DNA of 5,136 nt, taken from Flavipsychrobacter stenotrophus. GTDB lineage: Bacteria > Bacteroidota > Bacteroidia > Chitinophagales > Chitinophagaceae. Numbering within the stretch: position 1 is the first letter of the stretch; every line of letters begins with the position of its first letter. The stretch lies in contig CANBTK010000215.1 of assembly GCA_947372365.1 (NCBI GenBank), forward strand, positions 1 through 5,136. Reading direction: 5' to 3'. Positions 1-5,136 of this stretch are shown in pieces. The notes beneath the pieces were generated by a model. It saw only the letters and a list, made by a program, of their open reading frames with translations. It searched no databases and had not been told where the DNA came from. The translations under genes were made by a program, and so were the position numbers.

Positions 1-90
1 TTTGAAGAAGATTTACCCGCGCTAAAGGCGCTGGGCGAAAAAATATGGAAACATGGCGAGCAAGAGCTTACGTTTGAGCCTATTACCTAG
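1..90 (+). CDS. C-terminal fragment of an unrecognised protein (5' end outside window)
   Basis: Frame 1 is open from the window edge for 29 codons and ends at TAG (88-90). The visible residues begin FEEDLPALKALGEKIWKHG and end LTFEPIT. They look like a charged amphipathic helix (DLPALKALGEKIWKHG) followed by a short strand-like tail, a plausible end of a soluble protein. The codons resemble those of the two large genes. I do not recognise the family, and 29 residues are too few to assign a function. The gene runs convergently towards the ABC operon. No convincing terminator follows it directly: the only nearby inverted repeat (TAGGCC at 103-108 with GGCCTA at 129-134) has a 6-bp stem and a 20-base loop. 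The strong hairpin at 367-409 could also stop transcription from this side. Confidence 0.6.
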   Translation, partial: FEEDLPALKALGEKIWKHGEQELTFEPIT

Positions 91-135
91 CTAGTGATGC
101 AATAGGCCATTCAACATTTTCTATAATCGGCCTAC

Positions 136-216
136 TTATGCCGTTACCATGCCTACCTGGCCCCGGCCCACTGTAGCCACCAACAGCATCAACATTGCTA
201 AAATAGAAGTTCTCAT
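136..216 (-). CDS. Doubtful 26-aa ORF with a signal-peptide-like sequence
   Basis: The frame reads MRTSILAMLMLL and then VATVGRGQVGMVTA before TAA (138-136). A short basic N-terminus and a hydrophobic core, followed by a small-residue stretch and GQ, resemble a Bacteroidota secretion signal, but nothing follows to be secreted. It could be a tiny membrane peptide, the decayed start of a lost exported protein, or chance. In its favour, an exact TAnnTTTG element sits about 55 bases upstream on the same strand, downstream of the operon terminator. Against it are the absence of a ribosome-binding site, the run of seven T immediately before the ATG, and the small size. The same frame is open upstream, so a start at MHQIF (giving about 57 residues with a C-terminal membrane segment) is also possible. 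Confidence 0.18.
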   Translation of the reverse strand: MRTSILAMLMLLVATVGRGQVGMVTA

Positions 217-270
217 AAAAAAATCGGCTTTGAAATGAATTGAACGTTTTTCATTCTGCTTTTGTTGATG

Positions 271-278
271 CAAATCTA
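271..278 (-). promoter_or_regulatory. Candidate Bacteroidota -7 element (TAGATTTG)
   Basis: On the minus strand the sequence TAGATTTG matches the Bacteroidota primary-sigma -7 consensus TAnnTTTG exactly. The partner TTTG expected about 19-21 bases upstream is not well placed: a TTTTTTG run ends 14 bases upstream (near 293), so spacing is short. If it is active, transcription would start near 265 and cover the small ORF at 136-216. An 8-base pattern with two free positions arises by chance fairly often, so this is only a candidate. Confidence 0.25.
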
Positions 279-366
279 GCCGCGCATAAGCCCAAAAAAT
301 TTGATGCATGGCAAAACCCTGATTGATTTTAGTCAATGCCAGAATGTTACCCTTTAGGCTACCACC

Positions 367-409
367 GCAAAACAAAGGGCCGCCCGTAATGGGCAGCCCT
401 TTGTTTTGC
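367..409 (-). terminator. Rho-independent terminator of the ABC / permease-peptidase operon
   Basis: Two 19-base arms (367-385 and 391-409) pair around a 5-base loop (GTAAT on the plus strand). The GC-rich inner part is GGGCTGCCC/GGGCGGCCC on the minus strand, flanked by AAAACAAA and its complement TTTGTTTT, which supplies the U-rich stretch. Read on the minus strand every position pairs, with one G-U wobble (381 with 395). Read on the plus strand that position is a C-A mismatch. The hairpin begins 19 bases after the minus-strand stop codon (429-431), which fits termination of the operon. The symmetric A-rich and T-rich flanks mean it may also stop plus-strand transcription coming from the gene at 1-90. 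Confidence 0.88.
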
Positions 410-428
410 ACAATCTCAATTAGTGGCA

Positions 429-3400
429 TTAGTCAACGCTCTTCAGATTATCGTCAGGTACACGGTCTATTAAATAGTTGTAGGGGTCTATGCCTACCTG
501 GTATGGCTTGTGCTTCAGCCTGAACGTGTACGTGTTGTCTTTCTTGTTTACTTTAACCCTGCTTATGAGCATAGGATGCCCCACCCCGCCGCTATGCTTC
601 GGTTTTTCAAACATGCCAATATCTATGTAGTCATTTATAGGCATTGGAGTTTCCTTGCCTAGTGAATCCGGCCTGAATTTCTCCGAACTGGTTTTAATAG
701 TTACCTCAAATTCATCGCCCACTTTCTTCGCTTCAGCATCAATTACCCGGTTGGAGAACAGTGTTATATTTTCAAACATATCGCTGATCAAGTACTGTAA
801 ACTATCTGGCGTTACCGCCTTAAACGCCCGCAGTGCCGATAGCGAAGTAGGGTATGGCGGCTGCCTGTAAGCAAATGAATCAATCAGTGATTTAAGGGCG
901 CTGTTCACTTTATCTTCGCCTATCATTTCTTTAAGGTAGTAAAGCACAACGCTGGCTTTCTGATAATGGATGTATTGCTGGCTTTCGGTTTTTATAAGCG
1001 GGTTCTCGCCTTCAAATTCGTTGCTCCTGCCCCGCAGGTAGCCATCCATTTCATACTTCAGGAATTTCTTCATTTTGTCCTTGCCGTACTCCTTCTCCAT
1101 CACCATCAGCGATGAGTATTGCGCAAACCCTTCGCTCATCATTTCGTTGCCCTGCATGCCTGCGCCTATCAGTTGGTGCGCCCAGTATTGGTGCCCCATT
1201 TCATGCGCCACAATGTAAAACACAAAGTCAATATCATCCTTTGTTACGTCGCGCAGGTCGGTAATAAAGCCTACGCCTTCGCTATATGGCATGGTGCCCG
1301 GGAAAGCCTGCGCAAAGTTCTCATACCTCGGAAACTCTATAATGCGGCATTGCTTATGGTAATAAGGCCCAAAATTTTTAGTGTAATACGCCAGCGACTT
1401 CTGCACGCTGTTCAGCATATTGGGTACGTTCACGCTATGCACCGGGTCGTAATACACTTCTATGTCTATGCCATTCCACTGCCTCCGCGCTACCTGGTAG
1501 CGTGCCGACAGGAACGAGTAAAAATTGAGCGATTGCTTATCCAGCGCATAGTTAAAATACTTCCTGCCATTGGCCACCCATGTTTTGCGCAGGCTGCCGG
1601 GGGCAATAGCTACCTGGTCCGTATCCGTACTAATAACTGTATTAACGCTTACCCAGTCGGCATCGGTCGATATGTAGGTATTGCTGCGTTTGGCAAGGTT
1701 GCTTTCGTCCAGCTTAGGCATGCGCTCCCTTACAGGTAGCTTATACTTTTTGCGCTTGTTTTTATCATCCAGTTCCTGGTCGCGGCTATAACCTATAACC
1801 GGCAAAATATCGGAATGGTCGAAGAACGTGCCATTATCATTCAGCCGCCTGAACCTCACCTCGTTTTCGAAGCCTTTTGCCTGCCACCTCAGCGACATAT
1901 TTATCTGTACAGAATCGCCGGGCTGCAATGGCTGCGCCAACTTAACAATCCTGAATTTCAGCTTTTTGTCGCGCAGCGTTTCGGTGGCGTTGGCCACCAC
2001 TATATCCATGCTATCGCCACGTGCAGGCAATGTAAAATATAGTTCGCTTATGGGCTGTGCCGATATGTTCCTTGCCCATGCGCTTATAGCTGCGGTGAGG
2101 GTGCGCTGCTGTGGCAGCAAATCAATTTTATAATCAATTTTGTAGAAGCGCGGCTGCGGCTTGCCTTCGTATTTTTTGAACTGCTTTTCGTATTCAATGC
2201 TTATGTTCTCCCGTTCTTTTATGCTGTCATATTTATTCAACACCATGGTATTGTAGTAAACAAAGCCTGAGCAGGAAAGGAACAGTACTGCGGCCACTAC
2301 GGTAACCGCCATATTCTTGCGTATGCGCAGCCCGGCCTCAGCCCACCTGTGCTTAAAGCCATACTCCTTGCCCCTGGTATAAAACGCATAAACAACAAGG
2401 CTCAGTACCACCGCCAGCAACGCCCAATAAATGCGGAACCACACCAGGGAAGAGACAAATGGACCGAACCCGTTCATGTCGGAATATTCGAAATTAGGCG
2501 CGCTGCCAAACTGTACCATATTGGTGCTAACTTCCAGCGCCCCCCACAAAAAGGAGTTAGCAACAACAAATGCAATAAAGGCAAAGTAGGCTATGTAGCG
2601 GTTGTTAATAAGGTAGTGGAACAGCAACGCCACCACTATAAGCCCACAGAACCGCAGCAGGTCCATAACCAGCAGTTCTTTTACATAAACACCCAGCTCA
2701 AAACGATGGTAGCCGTAGCTCAGTTGCGCAACCATCCCTATCGCAATAGTTAGGCTCAATATGAGCACTACGGTTATTATCATTGCTACCAGCTTTGACG
2801 TAAATAACAGCCCTGTGCGCACTGCGGCAGCATCCTGAATTTCATGTATTTTGGCATCACGTTCTTTCCAAACCAATACCCCGGTATAAAAGGTTATTAT
2901 GGCTATCAGGAACAGGTAGTAGCTACCCTGTATTGACTCTATCACATGGTAGGTAACCGGGTATTGCGCAGCGCCATAGCTGCCCGTAAAACTGGTGAGG
3001 TTAGTAATAAGGTTAATGGCACCAATAACAGCAATAATGATAAATGTGGGGTTCCTTACTACTGCCTTCACCTCAAAAACAATAAGGTTCAGCAGGAGCC
3101 TCATGGATAATTTATTAGCCGACCGGGGGCTGAAAGCCCTACCGCTCGGCAGGTACTTGCCCTCTGGCACAACAACGCTTTTCTTCTTTTCTTTAGTGTT
3201 CTTAGTGCTAAAAGAGAAACGCCTGTACATTAGCAGCAACAGCGCTGCACTAATACAAAACCAAATAATACGGTTGGTTAAAAACGGCCCTGATAGGGAG
3301 GTTGCGTGCAGGTTCTTCTCGCTTACTGTAGCATACTTAGCCATCAGGCTTTCGGGCCTGAAGCCAAATGGGTCCAGCAGGTTGGCCAGCCACTCTTTTT

Positions 3401-3995
3401 GTATGTCGTTGGTAAAGCCGCTGGACACCAGGTAAAACACCAGCATAAGCATTGCCCCTATGAACGAAACAATTTGGCTGCGGAACAGTATAGCCAGCGT
3501 AAACAATAACACACCCGAAATAAAAATGTTGGGCAATGCAAAGCCGAACAGCCCCAGCAAATGGCCGTTAAGCATAGCCGGCCCGTAGCGGGCGGCGTCA
3601 AGGCCAGGCATCAGCGGCGCTATAAGGCTACCTACCGAAACGCCCAGCACAGGGATGATGGCCATTGTGTATGCCCCTATGAATTTACCAAAAAAATAAT
3701 CGCGCTTTTTTATGGGCGAGGAGAAAACTAACTGGTACATATTGTACTGAAAGTCACGGTTGGCAGTGGCATTCATATAGGCTGTAGTCATAAGCAGCCC
3801 TATCAGCGACATAACGCCATAGTAAGCCTGTATAGAGTACGGCGAGTTTTTATGCACGCTGCCTACCCCTCCACCTATAACAATAGCGTCGGAATAAACT
3901 GCACCAAAAATGAGCATGGAATTAACGGCCAGCAATATCCATGTCATAGGCGACCGGAGCCAGTAGCGCCATTCTGCTTTTATAAATTTCCACAT
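429..3995 (-). CDS. ABC transporter permease fused to M1-family (gluzincin) aminopeptidase-like domain
   Basis: This 1188-residue membrane protein joins an ABC-2-type export permease to a zinc metallopeptidase. Residues 1-540 hold about twelve hydrophobic segments in two similar six-segment halves (roughly 17-37, 59-75, 107-130, 145-170, 174-194, 242-258; then 317-335, 357-376, 402-424, 444-462, 466-486, 518-538). A thirteenth segment (562-581) follows the basic stretch RGKEYGFKHR, which should place residues 582-1188 in the periplasm. The peptidase part has HEMGH (931-935), a likely third zinc ligand E955 in SEGFAQY, a candidate amine-binding E906 in PYSEGVGF at the place of GAMEN, and a candidate catalytic Y1011 in YQKASVVL. 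The C-terminus GIDPYNYLIDRVPDDN (1168-1183) matches my memory of this family's end, so the protein appears complete. The start MWKFIKAEW fits a cytoplasmic N-terminus, 20 bases after the ATPase stop, without a Shine-Dalgarno. Substrates of both halves are unknown. The fold assignment is strong; peptidase activity is inferred from motifs. Confidence 0.95.
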   Translation of the reverse strand: MWKFIKAEWRYWLRSPMTWILLAVNSMLIFGAVYSDAIVIGGGVGSVHKNSPYSIQAYYGVMSLIGLLMTTAYMNATANRDFQYNMYQLVFSSPIKKRDYFFGKFIGAYTMAIIPVLGVSVGSLIAPLMPGLDAARYGPAMLNGHLLGLFGFALPNIFISGVLLFTLAILFRSQIVSFIGAMLMLVFYLVSSGFTNDIQKEWLANLLDPFGFRPESLMAKYATVSEKNLHATSLSGPFLTNRIIWFCISAALLLLMYRRFSFSTKNTKEKKKSVVVPEGKYLPSGRAFSPRSANKLSMRLLLNLIVFEVKAVVRNPTFIIIAVIGAINLITNLTSFTGSYGAAQYPVTYHVIESIQGSYYLFLIAIITFYTGVLVWKERDAKIHEIQDAAAVRTGLLFTSKLVAMIITVVLILSLTIAIGMVAQLSYGYHRFELGVYVKELLVMDLLRFCGLIVVALLFHYLINNRYIAYFAFIAFVVANSFLWGALEVSTNMVQFGSAPNFEYSDMNGFGPFVSSLVWFRIYWALLAVVLSLVVYAFYTRGKEYGFKHRWAEAGLRIRKNMAVTVVAAVLFLSCSGFVYYNTMVLNKYDSIKERENISIEYEKQFKKYEGKPQPRFYKIDYKIDLLPQQRTLTAAISAWARNISAQPISELYFTLPARGDSMDIVVANATETLRDKKLKFRIVKLAQPLQPGDSVQINMSLRWQAKGFENEVRFRRLNDNGTFFDHSDILPVIGYSRDQELDDKNKRKKYKLPVRERMPKLDESNLAKRSNTYISTDADWVSVNTVISTDTDQVAIAPGSLRKTWVANGRKYFNYALDKQSLNFYSFLSARYQVARRQWNGIDIEVYYDPVHSVNVPNMLNSVQKSLAYYTKNFGPYYHKQCRIIEFPRYENFAQAFPGTMPYSEGVGFITDLRDVTKDDIDFVFYIVAHEMGHQYWAHQLIGAGMQGNEMMSEGFAQYSSLMVMEKEYGKDKMKKFLKYEMDGYLRGRSNEFEGENPLIKTESQQYIHYQKASVVLYYLKEMIGEDKVNSALKSLIDSFAYRQPPYPTSLSALRAFKAVTPDSLQYLISDMFENITLFSNRVIDAEAKKVGDEFEVTIKTSSEKFRPDSLGKETPMPINDYIDIGMFEKPKHSGGVGHPMLISRVKVNKKDNTYTFRLKHKPYQVGIDPYNYLIDRVPDDNLKSVD

Positions 3996-4015
3996 AGTTG
4001 TAGTTGGTTTAGGGG

Positions 4016-4888
4016 TTAGGCCAGTTCACCTATTTTAGCAAAAAATACATCTTCCAGGTTTTCTTCAGCCCGGGTAAAATTATCGCCCGGCAAGGTTTCG
4101 GAAAATACATGTATCAGTGGCTTGCCACCTACCAGCTTGTTAGATATTACCTTGTATTTGCCCTGGTATTCCGGCAATTCATGCTTGGCTATGCTGCGCT
4201 CCCACACCTTGCCTTTTATTGAATAAAGGGCATCGTCAGTATTACCGCTGAACAGCACTTTGCCTTTATCCATTATGGCCATCTGCGTGCACAGCTCGCG
4301 CACATCCTGCACTATGTGGGTGCTGAGTATCACTATCACCTGCTCCCCTATCTCGCTGAGTATGTTATAAAACCTGTTGCGCTCGCCGGGGTCCAGGCCT
4401 GCGGTGGGCTCATCTACTATCACCAGCCTTGGGTTGCCTATAAGGCACTGGGCTATGCCAAAGCGCTGGCGCATGCCCCCGCTAAAACTGCTCACAGCCT
4501 TTTTACGCACATCGTAGAGGTTTACCTTAGCCAGCAGGTTATTCACTATTTCATTGCGCTCCGCTTTGTTGCTGAAGCCTTTTATCATGGCCATGTAGTC
4601 CAGCAGCTCGGTAGCCGATGTGCGCGGGTACACGCCAAACTCCTGCGGCAGGTAGCCCAGCACTTCCCTCACCTTCTCTTTTTCTTTAAGTACGTCAATA
4701 TCCCCCAGCATCACGCTGCCGCTATCGGCATCCTGCAGGGTAGCCAGGGTGCGCATCAGCGATGATTTGCCTGCGCCATTAGGCCCCAGCAAGCCAAACA
4801 TGCCTGTATTGATGGTTAGCGATACGTCGTTTAGTGCGTAAACGCCATTGCTGTATTTTTTGTGAAGGTTGTTAATCTTTAAATCCAT
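4016..4888 (-). CDS. ABC transporter ATP-binding protein (ABC-2 export type)
   Basis: This 290-residue cytoplasmic ATPase would power the permease encoded just downstream. All nucleotide-binding motifs are intact: Walker A GPNGAGKS (35-42), Q-loop glutamine Q82 in LPQEFG, signature FSGGMRQR (135-142), Walker B LVIVDEP (155-161) with catalytic E160, D-loop GLDP (164-167) and switch histidine H191 in STH. SGGM in place of SGGQ is common in the DrrA/CcmA-like export ATPases. The C-terminal ENLEDVFF is also typical of ATPases that pair with ABC-2 permeases. Length is about normal for that group, with an extra C-terminal segment (about 215-290). The start is the ATG at 4888, directly before the first strand (DLKINNLHKKY); no Shine-Dalgarno precedes it. 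It is the first gene of a two-gene operon. One ATPase gene beside a permease with two halves suggests an ATPase homodimer on one permease chain. The transported substrate is unknown. Confidence 0.96.
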   Translation of the reverse strand: MDLKINNLHKKYSNGVYALNDVSLTINTGMFGLLGPNGAGKSSLMRTLATLQDADSGSVMLGDIDVLKEKEKVREVLGYLPQEFGVYPRTSATELLDYMAMIKGFSNKAERNEIVNNLLAKVNLYDVRKKAVSSFSGGMRQRFGIAQCLIGNPRLVIVDEPTAGLDPGERNRFYNILSEIGEQVIVILSTHIVQDVRELCTQMAIMDKGKVLFSGNTDDALYSIKGKVWERSIAKHELPEYQGKYKVISNKLVGGKPLIHVFSETLPGDNFTRAEENLEDVFFAKIGELA

Positions 4889-4908
4889 GGCTTTGTGGTT
4901 GTGCGTAT

Positions 4909-4940
4909 AAGACGTACAAGGTGTGTAAAATGTTACAAAA
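4909..4940 (-). promoter_or_regulatory. Weak promoter candidate for the ABC operon
   Basis: On the minus strand TTTTG (4940-4936) is followed after 19 bases by TACGTCTT (4916-4909). The spacing and the TTTG match the Bacteroidota -33/-7 pattern (TTTG, 19-21 bases, TAnnTTTG), but the -7 element has two mismatches at its fixed positions. The transcript would begin about 15 bases before the ATG, a very short leader. A competing candidate is TAGGTTTTG (4944-4936), which has one inserted T relative to the consensus and no good upstream partner. Confidence 0.25.
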
Positions 4941-4988
4941 CCTACACATATTTATTAAATGAATTAATTTATATTTCAAAATGAGTAG

Positions 4989-5006
4989 TATAGCCCCCTA
5001 TAGCCC
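4989..5006. repeat. Short direct repeat TATAGCCC x2
   Basis: TATAGCCC occurs at 4989-4996 and again at 4999-5006, so the copies are 10 bases apart, one helical turn. They lie about 100 bases upstream of the ATPase start. Binding sites for a regulator on one DNA face would look like this, but an 8-base repeat can also be chance. Confidence 0.35.
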
Positions 5007-5074
5007 GGGTGAGGATACCAGCTTTAACAACCACCCAGCCACGGAATTTTCATAAACATTTTCATACATTTATA

Positions 5075-5092
5075 CCGGGCAGCTATGCCCGG
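5075..5092. repeat. GC-rich inverted repeat (7-bp arms, 4-base loop)
   Basis: CCGGGCA (5075-5081) pairs with TGCCCGG (5086-5092) around GCTA. No run of T follows on either strand (CCAAAAAC on plus, TATAAATG on minus), so it is a poor rho-independent terminator. It sits 15 bases before a plus-strand ATG at 5108. An operator-type palindrome or a leader hairpin is possible, but nothing here decides it. Confidence 0.45.
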
Positions 5093-5136
5093 CCAAAAAC
5101 ACCTTTTATGCCCCGGCTCAGTAAAACGCTTTTTAC

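Larger units (their letters stand above)
91..428. other. Convergent intergenic region
   Basis: This stretch of about 340 bases lies between the end of the plus-strand fragment and the end of the minus-strand permease-peptidase gene. The side next to the minus-strand operon holds a strong terminator hairpin (367-409). The middle has a minus-strand promoter-like TAGATTTG (278 to 271). The left part has a 26-codon minus-strand ORF (136-216) of doubtful reality. A longer 97-codon minus frame (136-429) has no internal stop, but it starts inside the permease stop codon (TAATG) and reads straight through the terminator. I therefore do not take it as a gene in full. I see no tRNA, rRNA, CRISPR or insertion-sequence structure here. 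Confidence 0.7.
4889..5136. other. Upstream region of the operon
   Basis: No complete gene is visible here. The part next to the ATPase start is AT-rich (about 4945-4980). Further out are a short direct repeat (4989-5006), an imperfect tandem repeat TTTTCATAAACATT / TTTTCATACATT (5047-5070) and a GC-rich hairpin (5075-5092). At the edge, a plus-strand ATG (5108-5110) opens MPRLSKTLF and runs out of the window. It could be the start of a divergent gene. On the minus strand a frame entering from the edge stops at TAG (5085-5083), inside the hairpin. Neither is long enough to call. If the plus-strand ATG is real, this is a divergent promoter region. Confidence 0.5.

Noticed and set aside
103..134. 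Inverted repeat TAGGCC / GGCCTA as a terminator for the plus-strand fragment
   Set aside because: The stem is only 6 bp with a 20-base loop and no T-run on either side.
136..429. 97-codon minus-strand frame beginning at the TAATG overlap with the permease stop
   Set aside because: The stop-start overlap suggests coupled translation, but the first third encodes the arms of a strong terminator, so most transcripts would end within it. Only the distal part (136-216) is kept, as a doubtful ORF.
1119..1739. 206-codon plus-strand open frame opposite the peptidase domain
   Set aside because: It lies antisense to a well-supported peptidase coding sequence with intact motifs, and its translation looks like a shadow frame without recognisable domains.
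4316..4765. 149-codon plus-strand open frame opposite the ATPase
   Set aside because: It is antisense to the Walker A through Walker B region of a complete ABC ATPase; its His- and Ala-rich translation is typical of a shadow frame.
5075..5092. Rho-independent terminator reading of the GC-rich hairpin
   Set aside because: No T-rich tail follows on either strand, and no gene clearly ends beside it; it is listed only as an inverted repeat.
5083..5136. C-terminus of an upstream minus-strand gene (17 codons to TAG)
   Set aside because: Too short to tell from chance, and the stop falls within the hairpin loop; two further frames at this edge are equally unsupported.

Overview
The window looks like a chromosomal segment from a member of the Bacteroidota, probably a Chitinophagia- or Sphingobacteriia-like lineage. 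Four things suggest this. Neither main gene has a Shine-Dalgarno sequence before its start. One site matches the Bacteroidota -7 promoter element TAnnTTTG exactly. Base composition is roughly balanced. The gene pair is an ABC ATPase followed by a permease fused to an M1-type peptidase, an arrangement I know as common in that phylum. The placement is an inference from these traits, not a database match.

Layout from left to right: positions 1-90 are the last 29 codons and stop of a plus-strand gene I do not recognise. Positions 91-428 are a convergent intergenic stretch. It holds a strong rho-independent terminator (367-409) for the minus-strand operon, a promoter-like element (271-278, minus strand) and a doubtful 26-residue ORF with a signal-peptide-like sequence. 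Positions 429-3995 (minus) encode a 1188-residue protein with twelve permease-type membrane segments in two similar halves, a thirteenth segment, and a large C-terminal zinc-peptidase domain. Positions 4016-4888 (minus) encode the 290-residue ATPase. Positions 4889-5136 are the upstream region of the operon, with an AT-rich part, a weak promoter candidate and a GC-rich hairpin. The window ends before any further gene can be established.

The two minus-strand genes are 20 bases apart, are read in the order ATPase then permease-peptidase, and end at one terminator, so they are very likely one operon. The ATPase would bind the cytoplasmic loops of the permease and drive transport. Topology places the peptidase domain on the periplasmic side. 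The peptidase keeps a full M1-like catalytic set, with two deviations from the textbook motifs: a variant of GAMEN, and one extra residue before the third zinc ligand. The transported substrate and the peptide substrate cannot be read from the sequence. The fusion architecture is known but poorly understood functionally, and it is the most interesting part of the window.
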